Positions 1-5,535 of a stretch of DNA of 6,103 bases are shown here, piece after piece. The DNA comes from an uncultured Pseudomonadota bacterium (GTDB taxonomy: Bacteria; Bdellovibrionota_B; Oligoflexia; Oligoflexales; Bog-1112). Made by a program: the position numbers and the translations under genes. Below the pieces are notes generated by a model. The model was not told the DNA's origin, ran no database searches, and was given only the letters and a program-made list of their open reading frames with translations. Numbering within the stretch: position 1 is the stretch's first letter; each line of letters opens with the position of its first letter. The stretch covers positions 1-6,103 of the forward strand of contig CALBMD010000188.1 in assembly GCA_937896265.1 (NCBI GenBank), read 5' to 3'.

Positions 1-939
1 TTCCGATCTTCTTTCGCTACAAAGATCTAAGTAACTAATTTTTTGCTCGACACGCTTATTTTGAATCAGCCAATCTTGAACATCTGCCACTAAACTTTTA
101 GCTGGTAAAGACCTTTCAGAAAATTTACTTACTTGGTAGTTTTGGGCTAGCTCCTCTGGCATTTTGCAAAAATCGATAATTTCCTTCTTTACAGCCTCAA
201 GATCAGCATTGATCTCATGTGTTACCTGAGAAAGAATCTCTAAAAGATTTTTCACAGTCGCAACATTATCTTTAATATAGGGTTCTTGAAATAGCAAAAT
301 AGCGTGAGAGTATTGGGATCTTTTATCTTCAATTAATACCGAAGCACCTTTAGATACAGCTACCTGAGCTAAAGGATCAGGTAGCACTGTTACTTTTACC
401 TTACCTGATGTCAAAAGACTTAACCTTAAACCGAAATTAGCTATATGGACTTTTTCTAGCCAATCTAAAGGAATTTGAGCTTTAGCAAGCAAGCGATCAG
501 CTAGATACTCAATGACTGAATTTTTAGAAATGGCTATAGAATTTCCTTGTAACATAGAATCATTTTTTACTCCCGGAGCAAGGAGCAAGGAAACCCCTTT
601 GCGATCCTTATCGCTACCCAAAGTAAGGGCCAAGACCTTTACATCCAGTCCACGAGCACGCATCAAGGAGGCTCCAACAAGGTCACCGCTTGCCCCATCA
701 ACTGCTTTTGAGGCCAGTAAGGTATCTCTTTCTTGAGCGCTTTTCAATAAGGTAAACTCAATTTCCAATCCAGCTTTCTTAAAACGCCCTAATTGCCAAG
801 CTTTATAAAGAGGAAAACAATCCACAGTTGAAAGAATTGCTATCTTTATAGGATTTTGCTTTTTATTCAAAATATTACAAGAAAAAAGAGCGCTCAACAA
901 TACGCTCAACATAGCAACTTTAAAAGCTGAAAAGGTCAC
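1..939 (-). CDS. ABC transporter solute-binding lipoprotein, SsuA/TauA/NMT1-like (3' end outside window)
   Basis: Probable periplasmic, lipid-anchored binding protein that would deliver a small organic solute to an ABC importer; the substrate cannot be read from the sequence. The frame is open for 313 codons and runs off the window edge. NMT1/SsuA-like proteins are often about 320-340 residues, so little seems missing. The N-terminus is a short lipoprotein signal with K7, a hydrophobic stretch and lipobox LFSC, giving lipidated C21. The first mature strand (IKIAILSTVDCFPLYKAWQL) followed by GRFKKAGLEIEF is typical of the family, as is the later VDGASGDLVGASLMRARGLD segment. The start is GTG at 939, chosen because AAAGGA lies six bases upstream. 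An in-frame ATG at 981 lacks a Shine-Dalgarno sequence and would give an overlong n-region. It is transcribed divergently from the kinase gene. No permease or ATPase gene is visible; they could lie beyond position 1. Confidence 0.82.
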   Translation of the reverse strand, partial: MTFSAFKVAMLSVLLSALFSCNILNKKQNPIKIAILSTVDCFPLYKAWQLGRFKKAGLEIEFTLLKSAQERDTLLASKAVDGASGDLVGASLMRARGLDVKVLALTLGSDKDRKGVSLLLAPGVKNDSMLQGNSIAISKNSVIEYLADRLLAKAQIPLDWLEKVHIANFGLRLSLLTSGKVKVTVLPDPLAQVAVSKGASVLIEDKRSQYSHAILLFQEPYIKDNVATVKNLLEILSQVTHEINADLEAVKKEIIDFCKMPEELAQNYQVSKFSERSLPAKSLVADVQDWLIQNKRVEQKISYLDLCSERRSE

Positions 940-945
940 TTTTAT

Positions 946-951
946 TCCTTT
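946..951 (-). promoter_or_regulatory. Ribosome binding site deciding the GTG start of the binding-protein gene
   Basis: On the minus strand AAAGGA is followed by the six-base spacer ATAAAA and then GTG at 939-937. This favours the GTG over the in-frame ATG at 981, which has no purine-rich motif at the right distance, and over a downstream ATG at codon 10, which would leave a signal peptide with no basic residue. Confidence 0.7.
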
Positions 952-1053
952 GTTAAGACATGAGTGGTAGGTTTTTAGCATATTTTGAAATAGGCCACAA
1001 GTTTGCACTCTAGCATTGCAGCATTTTGCCGATAGAAATAGGGGGGCGTAAAC

Positions 1054-1058
1054 TGAGG
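1054..1058 (+). promoter_or_regulatory. Ribosome binding site of the hybrid kinase gene
   Basis: TGAGG sits five bases before the ATG at 1064 and supports that start. The nine-base string ACTGAGGTT around it (1052-1060) recurs exactly at 4557-4565 before the ATG at 4570, so it looks like this genome's preferred extended Shine-Dalgarno form. Confidence 0.7.
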
Positions 1059-1063
1059 TTAAA

Positions 1064-3394
1064 ATGAACGATTTTGATCTAGATGACGAGGAAATTGGCC
1101 CAAAGCTTCTTATTCAAATTATAGCTACTAGCTCGCAAATTTTAGAGACGATAGCTGAGGTTTGCTCACGCAACAAATCACTTAGTTTTAAGGCTCAATC
1201 GCAAGCTAATTTTCAGCAAGATGAGACCTTCGCTGATTGCCCTTTCTTTATCGCTGAAACTAGGGTTATTGAAGGATTTACAGATATTCAATCTATTCGA
1301 AAAATTCGGGTGAAGCGTCCCCTTACACCAATTCTTGCTATCAATGATAATCTAGAGCCTAGTTTTTTGATGGCGCTTTATCAAGCAGGAGCAACTGATT
1401 TTGTTGCTTCAGACATCTCTTCTGAAATTCTAGAACGAAAGATTACTAGCTTATTGCGTTTAAGCGAGTCTGCCAGGCTAGCTGAAATACAAAACGCTCA
1501 GCTAATTGAATCTATGAAAGCACAGCGTCTTGCTAACAAAAAAAGAATCCTCGCGGAACAAGAAAAAGCACAAGCTCAGCTTGAAGCTGAAGCCAATCGC
1601 CAAACAAAAGAAATTATTGACAACCTAAGCAAAGGGTTTTTTGTAATAAATAAAGATCTTCGTATTTTAGAAAAAGCTTCTTCACTTTGTTTAAGTCTCT
1701 TTGGCAAAGAAATTGGCGGAGCAAATCTTGGCACAGCTTTAAATCTCAAAGATGAAAAAGAGCTTTATATTAGAGCAAGTCTTGAGCAGGTGTTTGACAA
1801 TCTTATGCCTCTAAATGTTTCCTTGTCTCTTTTACCTAAAGAAGTACAAACCATCGATGGTAAGATTCTTGACTTTAGCTATACTTGCCTAACTGATGCT
1901 AAAAACGATCCCTTGAAAGTAATTATTGTTGCTTCAGATATTACTCAAGATCTCTTGAATAAAAAACGCTTTGAAGAAAATGAACGTCTCAACATTTGCA
2001 TCATCAACATACTTAAAAACAAAGAATCTTTTCTAAAGTTTGTAGCTGATTTTAAAAATGAAATTATTTCGCTAAAACAAACTAAAGACCCCGTCCTTGG
2101 CAAACGAATTCTTCATACGCTCAAGGGAAATTCTGCCGCCTTTGGTTTGGAGCCTCTCTCTAAGACAATTCATGAGATTGAGACACAAGTAGCTACTACA
2201 GATGCCTATCTAGCTCAATATTTAGAGTCTGCCACCAAGATCGAAACGCTGCTCAAGGATTTTTTAGGCAATAATTTTGATATCCTTAAGGTTGACTATG
2301 ATAAAGAAAGTGATGAACGTATCTTTGTTGATCGTAAAATTCTTACTCTTTTAAAGAAGATGAAAGATCGCGTTGATACAAACCTTGCTGAAGAAATTCA
2401 AACTTTTTTAAATTCCTTAGAACGCGACCCTTTCTATAATCTCATGGCCTTGTATCAAAATACTGTCACTCGCTTAGGAAGAGAATACAACAAAAAGATT
2501 CGCTTCTCTTTTGGCTCTAAAGGACCTCATATTGATCACAAACGATTTATTAGCCTTTATAAAACCTTAATCCATGGTATCAGCAATGCCTGTATTCACG
2601 GGATAGAAACACCTGATGAACGGCTTAGTCGTGGTAAAAATCACTATGGAAATATAAACGTCGAGCTATCAAAAGTTAATGACACATCCTTATTTATTCT
2701 TATTAAAGATGATGGCAAAGGGATGGATGCTGAAAAAATAGGCGAGCTAGCCATCCAAAGAGGGCTAGTAAAAGCAGATCATCTTAGAACTATGAAGAAA
2801 GAAGAAATTTTTAACTTCGTCTTTTTAGATGGCTTTTCAACTCGTGACAAAGTAGACGAAAGCGCTGGCAGAGGTGTTGGAATGTCTGCGCTAAAGGCTG
2901 AAGTTGACAGACTCAAAGGAAAAATAGAAATCACTTCTGATAAAAATTTTGGCACAGAAATAACAATCTCTATTCCTAACGAACTCTATAGTTCTGTCCA
3001 TGAATATCCGGTACAAAAAGAAAAATTTAGTATTCTTATCTCCGAGGATGAACCAGATCTCTTAAAGCTATACTGCGAGTATCTAAAAGATGATAAATTT
3101 GAAATAGTTACAAAAAATAATGGGTTAGATGCTATTTTAGCTCTTTCTTCCAAAAGATTTGATCTTCTCATAACCGATCTTAAGATGCCTGGTTTAACAG
3201 GAAATAGTCTTATTCGACGCATTGAAGAACAGATGGGCGATAGAGCTATGATGCCAATCATTGTAGTTACTGGCTTTATGTCTGATGAATTAAATGAAGA
3301 ACTTGAATGCTATTCAAATGTTATGATCATGCAAAAACCAGTGAATTTAGATGTTCTTAGGAGGGAAGTAAACAACGCTTTGGGGTTAGTATAG
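1064..3394 (+). CDS. Soluble hybrid histidine kinase: pseudo-receiver, PAS, HPt, CheA-like ATPase, receiver
   Basis: A 776-residue cytoplasmic signalling kinase with no signal peptide or membrane segment. Domains in order: (a) about 14-133, receiver-like fold lacking the usual residues, with E65 where the phospho-Asp should be, N94 for the Thr/Ser and S116 for the Lys; (b) about 135-185, a charged coiled coil; (c) about 183-296, a PAS sensor domain; (d) about 308-400, an HPt domain with HTLKGNS and phosphorylatable H351; (e) about 415-640, a CheA-type linker and ATPase with N-box H504/N508/H512-G513, G1 box DDGKGMD (549-555) and G2 box GRGVGM (602-607); (f) about 654-776, an intact receiver with E661/D662, phospho-acceptor D705, T736 and K758. 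There is no CheW-like P5 domain, so it need not join chemoreceptor arrays. By family logic H351 is phosphorylated by the ATPase, and D705 is the nearest acceptor. The PAS ligand is unknown. The TAG stop overlaps the next start, so the partner is probably the CheX-GGDEF protein. Confidence 0.9.
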   Translation: MNDFDLDDEEIGPKLLIQIIATSSQILETIAEVCSRNKSLSFKAQSQANFQQDETFADCPFFIAETRVIEGFTDIQSIRKIRVKRPLTPILAINDNLEPSFLMALYQAGATDFVASDISSEILERKITSLLRLSESARLAEIQNAQLIESMKAQRLANKKRILAEQEKAQAQLEAEANRQTKEIIDNLSKGFFVINKDLRILEKASSLCLSLFGKEIGGANLGTALNLKDEKELYIRASLEQVFDNLMPLNVSLSLLPKEVQTIDGKILDFSYTCLTDAKNDPLKVIIVASDITQDLLNKKRFEENERLNICIINILKNKESFLKFVADFKNEIISLKQTKDPVLGKRILHTLKGNSAAFGLEPLSKTIHEIETQVATTDAYLAQYLESATKIETLLKDFLGNNFDILKVDYDKESDERIFVDRKILTLLKKMKDRVDTNLAEEIQTFLNSLERDPFYNLMALYQNTVTRLGREYNKKIRFSFGSKGPHIDHKRFISLYKTLIHGISNACIHGIETPDERLSRGKNHYGNINVELSKVNDTSLFILIKDDGKGMDAEKIGELAIQRGLVKADHLRTMKKEEIFNFVFLDGFSTRDKVDESAGRGVGMSALKAEVDRLKGKIEITSDKNFGTEITISIPNELYSSVHEYPVQKEKFSILISEDEPDLLKLYCEYLKDDKFEIVTKNNGLDAILALSSKRFDLLITDLKMPGLTGNSLIRRIEEQMGDRAMMPIIVVTGFMSDELNEELECYSNVMIMQKPVNLDVLRREVNNALGLV

Positions 3395-3396
3395 TG
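3392..3396 (+). other. Stop/start overlap TAGTG coupling the kinase and CheX-GGDEF genes
   Basis: The kinase stop TAG (3392-3394) and the next gene's GTG start (3394-3396) share one G. A GGGG run at 3382-3385, eight bases upstream of the GTG, is the only nearby Shine-Dalgarno-like sequence; a stronger AGGAGGG at 3359-3365 is about 28 bases away. Terminating ribosomes probably re-initiate here, giving tied expression of the two proteins. Confidence 0.8.
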
Positions 3397-4452
3397 GAAA
3401 AAAGAGACGAAAAAAAGCAACGCATAGCCAACAAGGGGATTAGAGAATCTATCGATTCATTTATTCATGGGGTTAAAGATGCTTTTAAAAGCATTGTGAA
3501 TATTGATCTTGATTTTCCGAATGGTTACAATGTCGATAAATCGCAACAATTTAAAACGATTCATCCTTTAGTTGCTAGTGTGCCATTTTCTGGATCTATT
3601 ACCGGAGAATTTTTTGTTTGCATCAACCCCCAAGATTGGCTCAACTATCTAACCAAATTAAGCGATCTAAAGGAAGATGATCCAGCGGCAGTAGAGCTGC
3701 TTTATTCAACAATGAAAGAAATTTCAAACACTGCTGCCGGTGAAACTATCGCCGCCATCAAAAGAACATTTGGGCCAGTAACCATGCTTAGTCCAAAGCT
3801 AATCATTGGTACTCTCTATTATCCACAAACACAAATCTTCTCATTTACTATAACAGATTCAAACAAACAATTTCCTGTTGAGGCAAAAATATCTTTTGAT
3901 CTTATGGAACAAGAAATAAATGTTGAGCATGAAAAATTAAAAAAAGATGCTAGGCTAGACGAAACTGGTCTTTATAATAAAAAATACTTTATTGATTTCA
4001 TGGAGCAGATGGAAAAATACTATCGTGATAAAGGCCATTTTTCGATAATTTTTGCTGATATTAATCGCCTTAAGTATGTTAACGACACCTATGGTCATGA
4101 AGCTGGCGATAATTATATAAAAGCTGCCTGCAACTTAATTCGCCAATCATGTCGCAGCACTGATTATTGTTTTCGCATAGGCGGAGATGAAATCGTAATT
4201 TTTGTTCCCAACACGACAAAGGAAGAAAGCCAACCTATCATTGAAAGAATCCATAGAATGCTTCCTACAGAACGCATCGAAGTTACTGATGAGATGGGTA
4301 ATTTAAAGAAAATACACCTTGATTTAAGCGTAGGCATAGCTTCTACCAGCGAAAAGATCCCTTCAAATGCCGTTCTAGCAACAGCCGATCAGCGTATGGA
4401 GCAAGCCAAAAAAGAATGGTACCGCAGCAAAAAAATCCAGCGACGAAAATAG
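3394..4452 (+). CDS. CheX-like phosphatase domain fused to a GGDEF diguanylate cyclase
   Basis: A 352-residue soluble protein. Residues about 15-172 resemble CheX/CheC-family CheY-P phosphatases: the S105-x3-E109-x2-N112 pattern is followed by P134, close to the family pattern D/S-x3-E-x2-N-x22-P (here 21 residues lie between N and P). A short charged helix (about 172-188) leads into a GGDEF domain (about 187-346) that makes c-di-GMP from two GTP. It has the entry motif DETGLYNKK (189-197), the metal-binding D222 in FADIN, ND (230-231), GH (234-235) and signature GGDEI (263-267). An inhibitory I-site RSTD (254-257) lies the standard five residues before the signature, so product feedback is likely. 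Ile replaces the usual final Phe, but the catalytic Asp/Glu positions are intact. The start is GTG at the stop/start overlap. I infer that the CheX part reads or removes phosphate on the kinase receiver. The GGDEF call is firm; the CheX call is good but rests on motif and fold pattern only. Confidence 0.88.
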   Translation: MEKRDEKKQRIANKGIRESIDSFIHGVKDAFKSIVNIDLDFPNGYNVDKSQQFKTIHPLVASVPFSGSITGEFFVCINPQDWLNYLTKLSDLKEDDPAAVELLYSTMKEISNTAAGETIAAIKRTFGPVTMLSPKLIIGTLYYPQTQIFSFTITDSNKQFPVEAKISFDLMEQEINVEHEKLKKDARLDETGLYNKKYFIDFMEQMEKYYRDKGHFSIIFADINRLKYVNDTYGHEAGDNYIKAACNLIRQSCRSTDYCFRIGGDEIVIFVPNTTKEESQPIIERIHRMLPTERIEVTDEMGNLKKIHLDLSVGIASTSEKIPSNAVLATADQRMEQAKKEWYRSKKIQRRK

Positions 4453-4467
4453 CTATTGTTATTTTCG
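4444..4467 (+). terminator. Hairpin at the end of the CheX-GGDEF gene, possible terminator
   Basis: CGAAAATAGC (4444-4453) pairs with GTTATTTTCG (4458-4467) around a TATT tetraloop, giving a 10-bp stem with one G-T wobble. The stem overlaps the TAG stop codon at 4450-4452. It is mostly A-T pairs and is followed by CTCTATTCTC rather than a T-run, so it may be a weak terminator or a 3'-end stabilising structure. Confidence 0.4.
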
Positions 4468-4469
4468 CT

Positions 4470-4511
4470 CTATTCTCAAAGGATATGCATTCCCTTCAGA
4501 GTTGAGAGTAG
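4470..4511 (+). repeat. Second inverted repeat downstream of the signalling operon
   Basis: CTATTCTCAA (4470-4479) is complementary to TTGAGAGTAG (4502-4511), with nine Watson-Crick pairs and one G-T wobble. The 22-base loop contains a near-palindrome, GGATATGCATTCC (4481-4493). It lies directly after the hairpin at 4444-4467, so the transcript 3' region could form two adjacent structures. It could be part of a bipartite terminator, a small regulatory structure or a protein-binding palindrome; the sequence alone does not decide. From 4512 to 4569 the DNA is A+T-rich and probably holds the promoter of the next gene; TTTACA at 4530-4535 is a -35 candidate without a good -10 partner. Confidence 0.4.
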
Positions 4512-4559
4512 CTAAAATAAATAATCGGTTTTACATTTTTTATTCATAGAAATTTTACT

Positions 4560-4563
4560 GAGG
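4560..4563 (+). promoter_or_regulatory. Ribosome binding site of the kinase-fold protein gene
   Basis: GAGG lies six bases before the ATG at 4570 and supports that start. It sits within ACTGAGGTT (4557-4565), the same nine bases found before the kinase gene. Confidence 0.7.
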
Positions 4564-4569
4564 TTTGGC

Positions 4570-5499
4570 ATGCCCATAATAACAACTACCCTGTTATTTC
4601 TATCTCTTATTTTCTCTAAAATTTCACTAGCCTCTCTAGATGATGTCTCTAGAAAAATGAGCGAACAGTTCGCTGCAAAAAGCAGCCTTGTTGGCGATTT
4701 TTTGGCAAATAGCCGCTATCAAGAGGCTATTTGGCTGCTTAACGCACTAGATGAAAAATCATCTGCTCTAGAGATTAAAAATGCCCTGTATAATTATATG
4801 CAAACAGGAGAGATTGTCCGCATTGAACCTCTTGGTGGCGGCTCTACCCCAACACAGAAAGTAATCTTTGCCAATGGCATAAGTGGTGTATTTAAAGCAA
4901 AAGTAACATTCAAAAAAAATGGTTTATTTCTATCAGGGTATCTATCAACAAATATAAGGTCTGAAGCTTCCGCATATATTGTAGATCAGCTGCTTGAACT
5001 TGATCTCGTTCCTATGACCATCTTAAGACAAGTTGGCGCACAATTTGGATCTCTCCAATACTTTGTAAAAGGTGCAATTTCAGCAGAAAATTTAACTGCC
5101 CAAGAGAGGGTAAAACCGGCTAAGCTTCTGCTTTTAGATTATTTTATTAAAAATATCGATCGCAGCACTCACAACTATATGTATATGCCAAGCCTCAACA
5201 AATTTATTGCTATTGATAATAGCTGGTCCCTTCGCAATACAAGCATGCTTAGTAAAATTAAATCCTATGGTGTCGATAAACGGACAGCAAGCGAAGTACA
5301 GCGCCAATTTCCTTTAGACCAGGTCCCCAGCGAGGCTGAATATCAAAGACTAAAAAATCTTGATCCTGCAAAAATCGAAGAAGAATTAAAATCTATTTTA
5401 AAACCAGAAGCTCTAGCTAAGCTTATAGCTCGTCGCCAAAAAGTTCTGGCTTCTATTGAAGAAGTTTATAGAAAAATTGGTTATATCCCTCTACAATAA
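4570..5499 (+). CDS. Probable exported protein with a FAM20C/PI4-kinase-like atypical kinase core
   Basis: A 309-residue protein of unknown substrate. Residues 1-21 look like a signal peptide, with a hydrophobic run and a likely cleavage after SLA (19-21), although the n-region has no basic residue. Residues 24-80 are helical. From about 81 there is an atypical kinase pattern: a glycine-rich segment LGGGST (88-93), GVFKAK with K109 as likely ATP-binding Lys, SEAS with E132, then LVPMT (146-150) and GSLQ (160-163). The catalytic segment is NIDRSTHNY (195-203), with D197 and H201/N202, followed by a metal-binding AIDN (214-217) with D216. This order matches FAM20C-like secretory kinases and bacterial PI3/PI4-kinase-like proteins of the SCO1664 type. 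The tail (about 240-305) is helical and charged. All expected catalytic positions seem filled. If it is periplasmic, the phosphate donor is unclear. A pseudokinase or a non-ATP transferase is possible. The family call is from motifs only. Confidence 0.68.
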   Translation: MPIITTTLLFLSLIFSKISLASLDDVSRKMSEQFAAKSSLVGDFLANSRYQEAIWLLNALDEKSSALEIKNALYNYMQTGEIVRIEPLGGGSTPTQKVIFANGISGVFKAKVTFKKNGLFLSGYLSTNIRSEASAYIVDQLLELDLVPMTILRQVGAQFGSLQYFVKGAISAENLTAQERVKPAKLLLLDYFIKNIDRSTHNYMYMPSLNKFIAIDNSWSLRNTSMLSKIKSYGVDKRTASEVQRQFPLDQVPSEAEYQRLKNLDPAKIEEELKSILKPEALAKLIARRQKVLASIEEVYRKIGYIPLQ

Positions 5500-5531
5500 C
5501 CTGAGACTATTAATTTCCATAAACTTCAGGT
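5499..5531 (+). promoter_or_regulatory. Small hairpin that could mask the kup ribosome binding site
   Basis: ACCTGA (5499-5504) is complementary to TCAGGT (5526-5531), with a 21-base loop. The right arm includes AGG (5528-5530), the only Shine-Dalgarno-like sequence before the GTG at 5536, with a five-base spacer. Folding would hide it. The stem is only 6 bp, plus one possible G-T pair, so chance pairing is possible. Confidence 0.3.
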
Positions 5532-5535
5532 AAAC

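Larger units (their letters stand above)
940..1063. promoter_or_regulatory. Divergent intergenic region with presumed promoters for both flanking genes
   Basis: This 124-bp gap separates the heads of two divergent genes, so both transcripts should begin in or near it. On the minus strand a weak sigma70-like pair can be drawn: TTGTGG at 1000-995 and TAAAAA at 977-972, with 17 bases between. On the plus strand TTGAAA at 985-990 is a fair -35, but the best -10-like hexamer (TAGCAT, 1011-1016) lies 20 bases away, which is too far. AGCAT occurs at 977-981, 1012-1016 and 1019-1023 without regular spacing. A run of six G at 1041-1046 stands out in this A+T-rich stretch. No clear operator palindrome was found. 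The promoter assignments are weak. Confidence 0.35.

Noticed and set aside
512..736. Plus-strand open frame of 74 codons
   Set aside because: It lies opposite the solute-binding lipoprotein, whose translation shows clear family patterns; the plus-strand product is low-complexity with no Shine-Dalgarno support.
979..981. Upstream in-frame ATG as start of the binding-protein gene
   Set aside because: It has no ribosome binding site and would put 14 extra residues ahead of an already normal lipoprotein signal.
977..1023. Three copies of AGCAT as a possible operator array
   Set aside because: A five-base word in A+T-rich DNA with uneven spacing (35 and 7 bases) is expected by chance.
1026..1054. 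Promoter-like pair TTGCCG and TAAACT with a 17-base spacer before the kinase gene
   Set aside because: Its transcript would start a few bases before the ATG and exclude the good GAGG site, so it is unlikely to be the working promoter.
2986..3261. Minus-strand open frame of 91 codons
   Set aside because: It is antisense to the C-terminal receiver of the hybrid kinase, where the plus strand carries all conserved residues.
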